DNA of 64,000 nt, from NCBI GenBank assembly GCA_013399855.1, contig VXAY01004337.1:522720-586719 (forward strand). Direction: 5' to 3'. Positions 1 through 14,324 of this stretch are shown piece after piece (positions within the stretch are counted from its first letter, which is position 1; each line of letters opens with the position of its first letter). The position numbers and the translations under genes are program-made. Source of the stretch: Oxyruncus cristatus. Its lineage: Eukaryota; Chordata; Aves; Passeriformes; Cotingidae. Below the pieces are notes generated by a model. The model saw nothing but the letters and a program-made list of their open reading frames with translations, made no database searches and was not told the origin of the DNA.

Positions 1-3000
1 TAGCAGTGGGATATGCTTGGTGCAAGGTCACTTTGGTTAGCGTGTACTAGCAGGCATTTTTTTTCACTACACCAATTTTGTTCATTCATTTTTTTATTAG
101 TATTATCAGAATTTTGGTAATTCTGGTATTGCCAGGAACACCATTGCCTGTAGAAGTATCTCAATTAATTTGATCAGCATATGCTCATTGATCCTTAACA
201 TTTTGGAAAAGAAAACCCAACTTGGTTTGTCAAGTGAATTCCTCAGTCTTAAACAGAACAGGTTTTCCTGAGTAACATGTCTACAGTAATCTGAAAATTT
301 TTCTACCCATGCTGCAAAAATATTAGCAGAAAAGTCTCTGGAAGGAGATTTAGGGTATGCTCCTCAGATAACAGAGAGGGAGCGTATCTTCTGCTGTGGA
401 TAGCCGTTCTGAAGGTTAATGTGAGATAGCACTAAGTTGCTCAAGATTCAAGTTGGTATTGCATTTGGCTTGTGATTCAGATTCTTGATGTGTTATGATG
501 CCTTGTTGAGAAAAAACAGTACTTTCTCTGTTGAGAAGAATATTTTCTATTGTATTTTGCAAGTAAATAAAAACAAATTAGAAAATGCTGTCAGAGGGAA
601 TTTGAAAGCTTTTATCTGTCTTCTGATTTACTAAAATATAAGAGTTTTGACTGGAGATTTTATGGGTTCTCCTGAAATCTCTTATGATTATCTGTTTGAA
701 TCACAGGGTCAAAACCTGCCTGCAGCTATTTTGTTTTGGATTTGTTTGGTTTGGTTTTGGGTTTTTTCCTTTGTTGCAGTGCCTGCAGCAGCACTTCAGA
801 AATGTGACTCACATCACAAAAAATCATCTCCTTGCTCATGACTGGTCAGATAATCATTGAACCTCCACGTCTTTGTCTTACGAGAGTATTGAGCACCTTC
901 TCGTCTCAAAAAAGACAAGCCTTACTCTGTCATGTCAACTTTAACTTTTACTAAAAGTAAACACTGATAGAAAGCTGATGTTTTTATTGTAGTAAGTACT
1001 GAAGCATACAGACCTTGACTCATGTTAGCACTTTCAGGGATAATAAATACATTAACACTTCTTCATTGTCAATAACAAAACATACCTGCTCAGGCACATC
1101 TCAGCTTGTGAGCCCTAGAGCTTCTGTATTGGGAAGATAAAGTATATTCGATGTGGAGAGACTTAATCGGTAGCCACTGCTTTTTCCATCAAATATGTGT
1201 ACCTGCTTTTTCGTTCTTCCTTCATATTTTGTGGGGATAAAGACCAAAATAAACCCCAACACTAAAAAGTCCAGGGAGCTTAGGGCTGCTAAAAGCCCAA
1301 CAATTCTTCTCTGTTAAAAAATGGACTGTGAAAGCTTCTTCCCTGTTGTGTCGTGTATGCCCACTTCATGCGAATGAAGCTACTGAAAAAAGATTTCACC
1401 CCTTAGGAAATGTCTGCATGTTGGGATTAGTTATTGAAATGTCTAAGAACTGTCTGAATGCAACTTCATTCTGGTTTTTCATGATAGACTGTAACTTGGC
1501 GGCACTGAATTTCCATCTTCTCTGTATATTGTTATGCAGCTGTTGCTGGACTTCAGACTTGTCTGTGCCTTTATATAACAAGAACTTGTAAAAGTTTGGG
1601 AATTAGAAGTATTTTTCTTATTTATTAAGGTTGTTGCTTCTGATTTTCATTAGTTAAGGCTGAATTAGTGGGAAAAATCTTACATACTATAAAACAAAGG
1701 GAAATCTCTTAGTATTTATTATTGTAATTTATTGGAACTGAAAATATGGTTGACACTGTTGGGCTTGGCAGTGTTCAAATGCAGAGCAAAAAGATGATTT
1801 CAGCTATAGCTTGTAATTCAGGTGTAAGCCAAACTACAGAGGGTAAAAATGTTGAAGAACAATGAAATAGGTCACTATAAGCAAGATATCTTAGCTAAAT
1901 TCTGCACTTTTAAAAATCGTTTTGTGTTGCAAAGCAGGGTTTTGAAGAGGAATTTAAAGGAAAAAACTGCAGTGGGGTTGGAGAAACTCTTCTGAAGTAA
2001 AAGTAAAATAGAAAATGCTTCTCACTGGAAATACAGCAAGTAGAAATTTGAGACTGATGTCATGGTTAGTTATAAACATCTTGTTTGGTGCAGAATGAGT
2101 CTTTCAAGAAGATGGTTCACAAAGCCAACTTTTCTGTAGGTCAGTGTCCGTGCTTATTGTGCATATACTTGTTGACACTTGCAGAGTTTATGCCTTTGCA
2201 AACTGGCTTTGAGGCAAAAAAAAACCCCCCAAACTAAACAAACAAAAAAAACCCCCACAAAAACAAAAACAAAACCACAAAACAAACCAACAGTGTTTAT
2301 ACTTTTAAATATTAGAGTCCAAAAGGTGTAATAAGTTTTTAACCAAAAAGTTTCCATGTAAAAATAGAGCTATGCATAGAAAAAACTTCCTTTCAAGCTT
2401 CATTATTGCGAACAGCTTCTGCCACTTCTCCCTACCTCACAAATATGCACGGATTTTTTTTTTTTTTAATTACCTGGCTGCTCTTTACAGGTATATACCT
2501 TGTATTGGCTCTCTCTTCTTTTCCTATCATTTATCTTTCATCACCTGATGATGTAGTTTTGTATCTTTGCCTGAGCCTTGCAAGAATTGTTGCCAGAACT
2601 GTAAGTTGCTCTTTCCTGTTTGGATACTTTTCTTATTTCCTAGGAATTGCATGACTGGAATATAATTTGTGATCTCTAATATTCACCTGTCATGTAAAGA
2701 CTCTCCAGGCTCATCAGCTGATTTAAAAGATAGTCCTTTCCCTTCCCCAGTCAGAAGGTGGTGGCTGAGATGAAACAAAATCACAGGCTTGCTCCCAACC
2801 ATATCAAGCTTTTGTTCTGAAGCACCCTCTTATGTCATCCCCAGGTTTACATACAGGGATGCTGAAACAATGGTTTGTTGGTTTTTTTCTTAGTAGCACT
2901 ATTTGATATGAATCTGGAAATGAGGTGGAAGAAGTGGAGGAATGCATTTCTAGCAGGAGAAATCTAATGCAACCTGAAAACTAATGCAACATGAACAAAA

Positions 3001-4562
3001 TCTCAGAGATGGTATCTCCCACCCACATACAGTACAATTAGTAGTCTAGTTGAGCACCTAGTTATTCTGCAGAGTAATGCTTTTTCTGATAGAGCTTGGT
3101 AAGGAGAAGTGTGAATTGCTAGTCATGCAATCAGATTAACTTTTAGGTTAGTTTTTTTTCCCCCAAGTTACAGTTTCTATCCTTAAGGCATTAGAGTGGT
3201 TGTGATAAAACATCCAGTCCTTCCCTGTTCTTGTTAATACTTGGGAAATCTGTTTGCCTTGCTTTGAGCTGAAATTAAGTGTATACTCACAGGTTTTTGG
3301 GGTTTTTTTTACTGATGTCAGCAAACACTAAATGTGTAGTAACTTTAAGTAAGTACCTGGTGTGCAATAAGAGCTTTCAGAAGGCTTTGTTCCTTCAGGT
3401 TAACTGGGCACATGCAGAGTTGGAGTTGTGTGAGCAGTAGCATATGGCTGCAAGGTCTCTAAAACACGTGTGAGGATATGGTAGGCTCTCACTGAAAGGA
3501 GCAGCTGCTGTTTTAAGGACAGAGGTAATTTGACTGTGTTGTTGCCTTCATGAGAGATGTGAAGTACTACCTTTGTCTTCAGTGTGAATTAATGACCCAA
3601 TGGGATTTTCTCTTTTTGTTGGAGTCAGTTGTTCAGATGAACTGCCCCACGTGTGGAGTTCAGCTCCTGCTGCATCATGGGTCTTAGCAAGAATCTTCAT
3701 CCCTGTTTTTCTCAGAATGAGCATGCTGGTGTTAAGGAACTAATTGGAATTTGTTCAGAGAATGCTAATGATGTATCTATTGTGTTTTATTTAACCCTAG
3801 TAGTTTGTTTGGGAGGAGAAAAATTATCTTTAGACTTTATTCCACATTTTCATAAATAAGATAGAAATATGATTTCTGTCATCCCAAAACTGAACCAGAA
3901 TCTGTAGTAATCCATAATAGTTTCAGAAGTTCTCTTTAGTTTGAAAGAAACTTAAAGTATCATTCAGAGAAGAATAGTCTACTGCTTAGAAAAAAAGGCA
4001 AAAGGTGCTATAACCAAAAGAGAATAGAGGAGAAATACTCTCCTGATATGTTTACTTTATTTGCCATTACTTCTCATGTCATATTTCACCATTTCCCTTG
4101 GAGTCAGACAGCTTCCTCTACTGTTTGCAGAATAAACATTTCTGCTTCCTATTGATCTGTGAAAGACCCAGGAAATCACTTTTTTTTCCCCATCTGTATC
4201 TTTTTTCAAATAGCATGGAGGCCGAGAGACAGAAGCATCATCTAAAGCTGCTCTTGATAAAAAAGCTCCTGCAGAACCCTTCTTGACTACTAGTCCTTTA
4301 AGACAAAGATAACACTTACTCTGAGACTTGTGTGACAAATTAAAAAAAAAAAAAATCAGATCTATACATTTTCCTGAATTGTTTTGAAACTTTTTACTTA
4401 TTGTGGCTTTTGTCAAAGACCTTTCTAGCAGGTCATCTAACCTTACGTGTTTTTCAGGTTTGTTTTGCAAAACAGAATGTCACAACTTTGTGGTTACACA
4501 TCAGTTAGCATTGCCTCTTTTTCTTTACACTTACCTCTAGAGTTTGTACCAAATAATGCCTT
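1..4562. other. Unique AT-rich noncoding stretch
   Basis: No gene is recognised here. All open frames are under 140 codons, overlap frames on the other strand, and show no protein family I know. The stretch has scattered T- and A-runs (for example near 2450 and 4340) and one A/C-rich low-complexity block listed separately. No transposon end was recognised. It could be intronic or intergenic; the sequence alone does not decide. Confidence 0.6.
2215..2290. repeat. A/C-rich low-complexity block
   Basis: About 75 bases are almost entirely A and C, built from runs of A, runs of C and AAAC-type units, with only isolated T and G. The opposite strand reads as G/T-rich, which gives a spurious 67-codon minus-strand frame rich in Phe, Val and Gly. 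This is simple sequence, not a gene. Confidence 0.85.
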
Positions 4563-4668
4563 TCACAGAATGGTTTAGGTTGGAAGGGACCTTAAAGATC
4601 ACCTAATTTCAACACTCCTGCCATAGGCAGGGACAACTTCCACTAGACCAGGTTGCTCAAGAGACCTT
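4563..4668 (-). mobile_element. CR1 LINE, 3'-end fragment
   Basis: Read on the plus strand, this is the reverse complement of the avian CR1 3' tail: a degenerate terminal repeat (TCACAGAATGG), then GGTTGGAAGGGACC, then AGATCACCTA, a GGCAGGGACA block and CTAGACCAGGTTGCTCAA. Only about 100 bp of the 3' untranslated region is present, as expected for strongly 5'-truncated CR1 copies. There is no coding content. The element direction is minus because the terminal repeat lies at the low-coordinate end. Confidence 0.93.
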
Positions 4669-5728
4669 TGTTTGATATATTAGCATCTCTCCCTTTATAT
4701 TTCCAGTGGATAGTGAGCAGTCTGGTTTGAGGTTTGAGACAGACTTTCTGAAGTTTTCCTGAAAAAGCTGACTGAGTGTCACGGCTCTGTGTGTTTGAGA
4801 GTTCCCTCTTTAACAGGTTTTCTACTCTTAGTCTCAATCATAGTTTGAAGATAGTTTTGTGGAACTGTAAGTCAGCATTTATAATTTCTTCTTCACTCAA
4901 ATTGGTTGGTCTTCTGTGCTTGACAACATTTTCTTTCAGGCTTTGAATATCACTGAATGGAGATATATGTTTCCCGGTAAAGTTTTGTTGCTTCATTAAT
5001 TAATTTTCAATCCTCATTTTTCTTAAGGAGAGTAGAAATTTTTGCCTCTGTTTTCTTTATGTGAGTGGGGGGGGTAGCTTTTTTTTTTTTTTATGCTTTT
5101 TACCTTAACCTATTTTGGATTAGTCAGCTGGCTCATTTAGTTAAACTTGAGTCATTTGGAAAGTGATCCATCAGTTTTAGTCCAAGTTACAACTTTAAGA
5201 GAAGGATAGAGGAAGAAATAACCTCCCCAAACTACACTTTTCTTTGTTTTAAATATAGTAGCTCAAGTCTCAGTTCAACCAGAACAGGACAAGAATTGCT
5301 ACGTTACTTTACATAGCTTTTCTGGAGATGCTTAACCTTTATAAGCTTCAGAGAACAAATCCCCAAGTGAGCGATTAGAACTTTAGCTAGAAAACTCTGT
5401 CCCATGATACACTGGGTGGATATTATCAGAAAGGCTTATTTGTTTGCTTTTCCATATGTGTTTGCAGACTGAATTAGCTTGCACCTCATTATAAGAATAA
5501 AAGAAGAAAATGTAATTTTCTGTGATATCATCAAAATCACGTAATTCTTGCAGCAAAAGAAACATAATTACTCAAACATCTTTAATCCACAGTTTTTGCT
5601 ACAACTTGTTTTGGCTTCATTATGTAAATCTAAGCTAGTCTTTTCTTCCACTGTTGGATGCTGGCACTTTTGTCTGTATGTTGCTTGTACTTCATGAATT
5701 TAGCAATCCAGAAATGCCTTTTGTCTCC

Positions 5729-5759
5729 TTTTTTTTTTTTTTTTTTTTTTTTTCCCCCC
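5729..5759. repeat. Homopolymer: T25 followed by C6
   Basis: A run of 25 T is followed directly by 6 C. It could be a decayed reverse poly(A) tail, but no retrocopy or flanking duplication is visible, and CR1 machinery does not normally produce poly(A) retrocopies. I treat it as simple sequence. Its length is likely to be unreliable in the assembly. Confidence 0.9.
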
Positions 5760-8700
5760 TCTTGAACCCCCTTTATCCTAAAACTACTCTCAGGAAGAAG
5801 ATCCTTGTTTGAACTGTAGCATTCAGAGATTCAAGTCTCAAATTTCTTCACATTCTCCAAATCTTATTCCTTATACTTTAAAGATAAATTGTTTTAATTT
5901 ACAAATGATAGTTCTGGTCGTTTTAAGGATAAAGCTACGTAATTACATGGTGATAGTTGCTGTGCTTAAATTTGTGCACTCTTGCTCTTTTAAAAGGTTA
6001 AATATTGCATTAAATTGAAATTTACTGGCCTTTTAATTGGTGTTATACACAATGGATATTTAGCATTTTGAGAATGAAGATAAATGAAAAATATTGCTGG
6101 AGCATCATTAAAATGTCTGGAAAACAAAAACAAAAACCCTCCCTCGCCTTTTACCTAAAAGTGCAAATGTATTTTAAAGAGCTGAGAGGGGTTGGATTAT
6201 ATATAAATTGTATTACAGATGCTGGCAGAGACATGCTAGCAGTATGTGCTGAGAGAGGTCAGTGTGGACACCCCTTTTGTGGTCACTACTGTGAGCCATA
6301 TCTCTAAAGGTCCCAGGAGAGATTGCCTGTCTTCACTTACCTGAACCGCGTGAAGCTCTCTGCTGCTCCTCCATGCTCTGAGGGCAGCTGCCTCATCTAC
6401 ATCCACCATAAGATTTGTGGATTGTATGGAGTTAGAAAAGTGCTTATTGAAGAAAGTCTTTGGTTTACATTTGTGTAACACAAGCCTCTTCCTCCTCTGC
6501 AGGATGGGATGCCTCTGAGATAGTCACTTCCTTCTCACATCTCACTTGTGCTTAGGGGAAATATATGTGTGTTTTCTTATTAAAATTCATGAAGGTTTTT
6601 TTCATTGATCCATGCTGTGATATTTTAAATTGGGTATTTAGAATGGATATAGTGAAAGCTTCAATTCAATTATTTCACAAGCTTTAAGCATAAAATATCT
6701 GCAAATAGCTGTGTAGAGTAAATCCACATGCCTGTTGTTTACTTTGGATATCACTTTTAGATACAATTAGATCTCTTCACAAAATCTTGGTTTTTTTGTA
6801 AAATGTAGTTGTTTCCCATCTGGAAGAGAGAAGCACTTTCAGGGCAGAGAGGCAGACAGTCATGCTGGCTGTCATCCTGCTGCCACAGGAGGACAGAGGC
6901 GAAGTCAGCAAGTGTAATGTCTGGTTGGGGTAGGTAATTGAGTTCAAAAGTTGAGTGGGAGTCTCTTGAAATTTTCTTGAAAAATCATTTACTGAGTCAG
7001 CTTCTACTTCATTATTTTATAAGCTGCTTTCTGACTCTAGGTTTCAAATTCAACTTGCAGCCTGAGACCACTTAAAAACCTGAACCTGCAGCACGTGTTG
7101 CTTCATTTTGCAACTGAATACAGTAAAATGAATAGGTTGACAATTGAGTTTAATTCAAGTTTAATTCAAATCTGAAAAGACAGTTAAACAGGACCAGAAA
7201 CAAAACAACCTTACTCTCTTATTTACCATGCAGCCTTGTTTACTTATTCAAGACTTTAACAGGAAAAACGTGCAGTTGTGCAGGTAATCCATTAGAGGGC
7301 AATCTAATATTGCTTTGGAAAGAAGTTTAAGTGACAGAGCAGTGGATAGACAACAGGTACGAGTTTGATAAAGTTGAACTTTGTTTTCTCTTTAAAATTA
7401 AGCTGGTTTAATTGCAGAATGTATGTGAGCTCAGTGGTAGAGCAAGGAAAATAATTACTTTGTCCTTGTTAGAACATTTTCGTAACTGTAATGGATTTGT
7501 GTGTTATAATAGAACCTCCTTAAAATCAACCTAGTTTAGAGAAGTTGCAAAAGAATTTGAAAAGACAAATTGCATCAACTCGACTTGCCAAATTGCTCAG
7601 GCAAGATTTTTGTAATCTTTTTGAGGAAAAGCTAAGCATATAAAATCTTTTTAAATAAGTAACTTCAGGCAAAAAAATCAATTGAAATTGAAGCACTTAA
7701 TATGAGTTTTTAAAAACTCAGACTTTCACTACTTTTATTCTCTCAGGTTTTGGAAAGGTAGTAAGTCATAAAACCTCAGAATAATATTTCCAATTTTAAC
7801 ACTTAAATAAAATACTATCCTGCAAACATACTGCTATAAATGTAGTGTCACAACCTGCACTGTAGAAGGAAATGGTTTCTTCACACATTTTGATCTTTCT
7901 CTAATCTGGTAACCGCTGGAAGTGTGAGAAGGTGTGCCAGCAAAACCACTGCTTTATATTTTCTCTATTTCTTAGCATGTGTTAGCAGCACTGCTGAAAA
8001 AAGAACACTAATTTGGACCAGGTTTCAGCATGATATAATATGGTACCTCTTATGCTGAGACGGGCACACAGACTTTGTTTCATATTTTCATTTTCTTTTT
8101 TTTTTTTCCTAGATTTTTGTTCCTAGATGGGAAAGTGATTAACTTAATTGAAGTCAGTGGATTGGGAAGGTTCCTATGTAGGGTTCAAAAGTGCAGATGT
8201 GATTACCAGACTTCAAAGGCAGTTCTGAGAAGTTCAAGTCTGTTAAATTCCTTAAGTGTGAATGAGAATATTTAAAAAGATTTGCAAGGCATCTTTTATG
8301 ATGGAGATGGCCATGGACAGTAGTGTACTGAGCAATGATAATGGTATCATTTCATATTTCAATACAATGGTTTTTTAATTGTATAGTGATAAATTCAACA
8401 TATGTTAGTCTTAAATGCATATTTTTTCACAAATTTCTACAAATTTATACCTTTTTTATTATTAAATTTCCTTTTGCAAATAGGAAACAAACTGGTAGTA
8501 GTTATTAATATTACTCTAAGATGAAATACAGTATGTTTGTTTCTGCAGCAAGTGGTGCTTATTCCCTGTGGAGTGAGACTGCAGAGCTGCTCTGTTTTGC
8601 TCTGAAGTACTGAAATGGAGCTAGGGCATCCATCCAAAACGCATGCTTGAATGATCCAGTCTCTTATTAATTGTACACCAATGAGGAACTTGTACTCTCT

Positions 8701-9330
8701 CACTTTTTTTTTTTTAAAAAGCAAATTTTTTTCTTTTTCCAGAGCTGCCGAAGGACAGCATCTATAAATAGTCCCAAAGCCATTCACTTTCTCATCAGTG
8801 CTAGTTTTGTCAGTGGCCTCTGGTTACTGTTGCATGTGTTTCCCAGAGGGTTTACCTACTCTAGAAAGAAACATGCAGCTTTAGTGTGTTACCTTGTAAA
8901 TATGGCTTAAATATCACACCTCGAGGTAAAAGATGCTTTTTTGTCTTAAACACACACCAGCACCCCTCCTTTGCAGGAGTGCTGCATAGAAGTTCTTTCT
9001 CTGATGAAAAGTGTGAGAAGATGAAACTGCTTTGTGTGACAGTATCACACCATCTTCTGCCTGTGGTTTTGGGAGAGGGACCGGTCCCGAGAGTGCAGGT
9101 GGGAGAGCAGAACTCTGATTCTCAGGGTGGATGGTCCCCTGCAGGGGGTGCTTTTTCAGCAGTTTGTCCATTTAAATAGATCGAGCACAGAAAAAATGAA
9201 TCACTTTTGAACATTCAGTTGACTGTTCACAAAAGATCCATGTAACAGAGCATTCGGCTTTAGATTTTTATTTACCTAGAGACTTCACAAGGTGTGACTA
9301 GCTGGTTTGGGTATGATGCACAGAAACAAG

Positions 9331-9377
9331 GTAAACACTAATAAACTACTCAACTAGTTTAAACATTAATAAACTAC
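9331..9377. repeat. Imperfect direct repeat, about 29-bp spacing
   Basis: TAAACACTAATAAACTAC (9332-9349) recurs as TAAACATTAATAAACTAC (9360-9377), 17 of 18 bases identical. This is a small local duplication with no other structure around it. Confidence 0.85.
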
Positions 9378-11787
9378 AGTGGAAAATGCTGGTTTTGGTC
9401 AGCTGTCAGGGCTTTCTAATATGATTGATGAGCCTGGTTTAAGTACCTGAAAGTTAAAAAACTACTTGGTAAAACATGTCAGTCATTTTAGTTTATGATC
9501 TGTTTTCATGAGCCCGAGCAATACTGACGTGTGAGCAGTATTTAAAGGCTGCTGGTGACATTGAACTTAGCAGAACACAAGGCTGATCCCAATCCCACTG
9601 CTGCCTACCCTTTGTGAGGCTCCAGCACTGCTTCTGATATAAATTGGAGAGAAGCACAGATAGTTAACTCAGAAACAGGAGTTAGCTCTGTTTCACTGTA
9701 GTTCAGTAGCTAGTGGTTACCCCAGGAGAGTGATGATATAATGACTGTGCTGTACCTTCTGGTTTGGAGTGGGTGGCCTCCTTGATATACTACTGGGGCC
9801 ACCCCTGGGAATGGTATTCTGAAAAAGTGACTTGCCCAGCTGAGGAAGAACTGGAGATAGGGAGGAGAATGACTGGCTCAGGCTCAGACTGGGTATTTGT
9901 TTTAGATAGTGTGGTGGTAATTGTTGCTTACAAGCCTTGGGAAAAAAAAATTGTAAAATGTAAAATCAAAGCTGCAGTATACAGGAAACAACCAAGTTCT
10001 CACAGGAGAACACCACCAACTTGTTATTTAAAGTAAGAGAAATGTGTAGTACACGCAGCAGACTTTTTCCCCCTCCTTTGATTCTGTTATTCCCTTCTTC
10101 CCCTCCCTTTTTCCTCAAAACAACTAATGGAGGAGGGAAGGCAATTCTTGCGAAATGCTTTCATGCTTGCTAAGTTTAGCAACTCTTATTTTTCCATCCC
10201 CTCTCCCCTCCTCGGGGACTATGGAGTGGGAAAATGCAAATTTGACAACTGAGTAGTTTTCTGTAAGGAGTTCCCTTGTTTACACCATCTCTTTGCTTGG
10301 AGGTCACTCCACAATGCCACAATTGGAAAATGCATCTGGAAGGGTACACTTGTTCTGGTTCCCTGATCTACAGTAAACCAAACTGAATGTGCAACAAATA
10401 GTGACAATCAATCTAGAAGTCAGTACCTATGACAGTCCCATATAGATGTTGTCGATTTATGGAGGTAGAAGAAACTATGCTCCTCTAACTACACCCATTT
10501 TTCCTTCTTTTGATGGTTGAAAGACATAAAAATTACTCAGGATAATGTTTTCATGTTACTAACCATTAATGATTAGACTCTTTGGGTAATCTGTTGATGT
10601 AAAAACCTCTCTGGCCACATTGATGAGATGGCTGCTTAATCTAAATTTTGAAATGATTACAACCAATGCAGGTTTGAAACAGAGCCACTGCATCCTCACC
10701 AGCTACAACAGTGAAGGGAGGCTGGAACTACAAAATTTTGGTGCCATACAAGCTGCCTTCTGCAAGACAGATTGCAGTTGCAAGGTCCAGTGGTCAAACT
10801 CTTGGAGGTTGTCTGAAAAGTGTACAATTTACACACCACAGAAGCTATTAATATGGATGCTGTCCATGCGCTCTCTGTCTGTGTCAAGTAAGTTTCATTG
10901 TCATTTCCAGTATAATTCAAGGACAGGGGAAAAAAAATGCATTTTGCTTTTTAAGCATGGCTTCACGAAGGGAAGTGCCACTCAAAGGGTGTCTTCCTGC
11001 AACAGAGATTCAGGGTTACTGGCAGTTGTAGCTTAGTGACAGCCCAGTCTGTGCTCCTGAACGTGTTACGTCTTTTGCTGCATGTCCTGCTAGATGGGCA
11101 TATGTGGTATTCTTTGTGTCCACTGGGAAGCCTGGACTGTGTAGTGCAGGTCTCCTCCTCCTGTTAAACTTCAGAACTTGGTAGTGCACATCATAAAACC
11201 TTTGGTTTTAAAATTAAATATATCTTTTCCAGCTGAAGGAAGACAGAGAATGATGTGAATGTCTGTTTCTTCTTCTTTTGAAACCTACCCAGTTCAGGCT
11301 TTTCATTTCTATTTCTGTAGGCCTGCATTGGCCCTACTTTCTAATCTATGGGCAGTGTGGGCTTGGAATGAATTCAAGTCATCATCATCTAACTTGTGCA
11401 CATCTTATTTAAAAAGACAGTTGTTTAGTGATTGTGTAATGTACTACAGAGGAAGAGTAAACAGGGTAGAGAGAGAAATGCACAAACCGGTCAAAATATC
11501 TGACTAGGTAGCTGAATACCAAGATTCTGTAAGAGAGTTTTGTCCTTTTTTTCTTCTCCTTTTCCCCTCTCCCTTGAGTAGTTTAAAAGGTTTCCAGTTG
11601 TTTCACGGTCTGTTAATTTATTTGGAGAAATTTGCTTGTGTTTCAAGTCCAATTGCTTTATAAGATGTAATGGCATAAAGACTTATTTAAAATTGACTTT
11701 TTGCTGTTTCTCAAGTATCATTTAGTCATTAGCTTATTTTATAAATCATTCATATTAACATTCAGCTGTATAAAGCAATATGTTAAT

Positions 11788-11849
11788 TTTACATAATTAT
11801 AATAATATAATAATATATTAGATGTATAATTATAATAATAATATAACAT
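11788..11849. repeat. AT-only low-complexity block (TAATAA type)
   Basis: About 60 bases of near-pure A and T, built from ATAAT and TAATAA units with one G-containing interruption near 11821. It gives rise to the Tyr- and Asn-rich part of a spurious minus-strand frame at 11739-12053. Confidence 0.8.
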
Positions 11850-13802
11850 ATCCAAAGGAAGGCAAGATGCAGATTGAAACAAAAGATTCCAAACATATAT
11901 TACAGTCATTGTTGATAAGCTATTAACTGCATTAGTGAGAGCAGTGTGGCAGTACTGAGGGAGCTTATCTAACATTACTTTGCCATTTCCAGTGAAATTC
12001 AGGGTCACCCTATCCTGCTGCAGACAAAAGTATACAATATATAGACAAATCAAGCCAAGGGAGTGCAGAGAATATGAGAAAGATGGTAAGATAAAACTAG
12101 TCCTTTCTCAGTGGTGGTAGGAAAACTGCCAAGCTTTTAGGCAGTTTACACCGTGGCTTGTGTTTTGGTTTTCTCAGTTGAATAAACTCACGAGTGGTCA
12201 GCATTTTTCTCTAATACACTTCTTTTGTCCCATTTAATCACGTATTTGATATCTTACAGAACCAAAGAGAATGTTTGTGATATATCTGTAGAAATTAGTA
12301 ATTGCCATTAATAAGTAGCATTAAAGGTCTTTTTTTTCTGAGATACATTGAATGTCATTCTCTCTTGCTTCCATGGTAAGAAACAGAAACTATACTGAGT
12401 CTTTAAGCCTTTGCTTCAGCCGGTGGTTACAATGCAACCATAATTCAATCCAAGAAATGGGAACTCTGGCAATCCTGCAGAAACATTTACTTAATTGGCT
12501 CTTGGATACAGCCACCACTAGAAAGCTGGAACATTGTAAATTACTTCCCTCTGCTTCTAAATAATTGGTTTCTCTTCTCTGAAAAATGTAAAGGCTTTTC
12601 AACCTTTTCAAACCTGTGATGTTTTCTTGTTTGTTTTGTGTTTGTGCTATGCTCTACTCTTTTGTTTCTTTGCTTCCTTTTTCTCATTCCAAACCAGCAT
12701 CTTTTTTCCCCACATTCTCCTAGTTTGATTCCAAATGCCAGTCAGCTGTGATTGATCTCGTTTACAGACTGCAGTCTTGAATCCAGATCTGGGCTCACCT
12801 TCATTTGCCATTGTTATTAGTGACATAAATCAGGGGTGACACACTCAGCTGGAGCGCAGATTGGGGCTGAAGAGTGGGCTTTGCTCTCTCTTTTTTAATT
12901 GCATTGGAAAAAAAAATGAGATAAAACACTGAGCCATTTTTTGCGACTTGATATGTTAGATGGGTGTGTGTGATTCACTAATGTTCATCAGTTTGTACTG
13001 CTAAGAAGAAATAGAAGTATGTTTGAAAAGTAATTTTTGGATATTGATCAGCTGTGTTTCCATTTTTGCTGGGGACTGGAAGGTTGAAGATGAAATGAGT
13101 TCTGTTCAAATATTAGTGTATATAATGGTAGGACAAACCCATAGAATATGGGTTATAAGCTGATTTCTTTCTAAGAAGGTTTCCACTGGGCTTACCTTTC
13201 CTCTCGTGACTGATATTAAACATGGATTGATGGAATACTTACGGTGGCATTGTTCTGGGGTTTTGTAGGCTGAAGGTCATCTTAGACTAAAGACTACATG
13301 CATTATGATTTTGACAGCTGAGCTGTGTCTGTATAGCTCTTCTAGCTAAGAATTTAAGCTCATTATTTTGCAGTAACATTGTTTGCTTCCCAACACTATA
13401 ACCTGATTTATAATGAATGCTATTAGTAGTCTGTTCTCTCTTAATGAATATGATCAGGCTGAAGACACATGAAACACAATTGACAAATGCTGGGTATTGA
13501 TTTTAAGCCTGACTTGACAGAGGTACTAGAAGAATAGCCACCTTGCCAATAATAGCTTATTTGTCTAGACAAACAAGTGTTGAATCTTGACAGCCGTTTG
13601 AAATTGCATTAAGGGGGTGACTGTTTTAAGTGCCTCTTAAAGAAGATCATTTTTGGAAATCTATGCATCACCTTATGGCTCATATGCACATCTGCAAACA
13701 TGTAAAGGAACTTCTACAAGACATGGAATGAGAGCAAGTGTAGAAGAAAGCAAATGTCCATCACTGAGTTCTGGCACTGTCCTGTTGGAAATACTTATTT
13801 CA

Positions 13803-13842
13803 CTTTCACTATCCAAAATTTGCTTTCACTATCCAAAATTTG
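13803..13842 (+). repeat. Perfect 20-bp tandem duplication
   Basis: The 20-mer CTTTCACTATCCAAAATTTG at 13803-13822 is repeated without change at 13823-13842. Perfect identity implies a recent replication-slippage event or an assembly error. It encodes the repeated Leu-Ser-Lys-Ile stretch in a chance frame. Confidence 0.95.
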
Positions 13843-14226
13843 TTTGATACAAAAGAAGTTTCTAATTAACCACTGAAAATTGCTGTATGCTGGAGGCACA
13901 CATATATAGGATATATTAGAAAATCACTGAAGGAAATATGTTGTGCACAGTGGTTCTTGATTTGATTATTTCTGCTTCGTCATAAAGGGTCCTGCTTGCA
14001 GTTCAAAGGATGGGGAATTCAATAATTTAATACCGGTCACTCAGTGGAAGTGTAAGACTCTCCTTTTAATTTCAAAAATTGATGTGATAAGTTTGTGTTG
14101 AGGAGCATGGGCCACCCAGTTGAGCTAAGTTATTTCCAGTCTGGTTTTATACTGAATATATATGCAGATTGCGTTTCTTCATCTCTTCGAGCTTCATCTG
14201 TAAAGCTGCTCTTTCTTTCATATGAT

Positions 14227-14324
14227 GTGTTTATCTGTAGATGTGTTATTTTTCCTTTTTTTTTTTTTTTTTTTTTTTAAACTAAGNNNNNNNNNNNNNN
14301 NNNNNNNNNNNNGTGTTTATCTTT

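Larger units (their letters stand above)
4669..14226. other. Unique AT-rich noncoding stretch
   Basis: No gene or transposon end was recognised over about 9.5 kb. Short simple repeats are listed separately. The longest open frame (10620-11036, 138 codons) has no recognisable domain and overlaps an open frame on the other strand. Pyrimidine-rich patches occur near 10060-10110 and 11540-11575. A 12-bp GC palindrome sits at 9077-9088 (GGGACCGGTCCC). No core promoter with supporting elements was seen here. Confidence 0.6.

Noticed and set aside
10620..11036. 138-codon plus-strand frame
   Set aside because: No domain, and it overlaps a minus-strand frame at 10696-10920.
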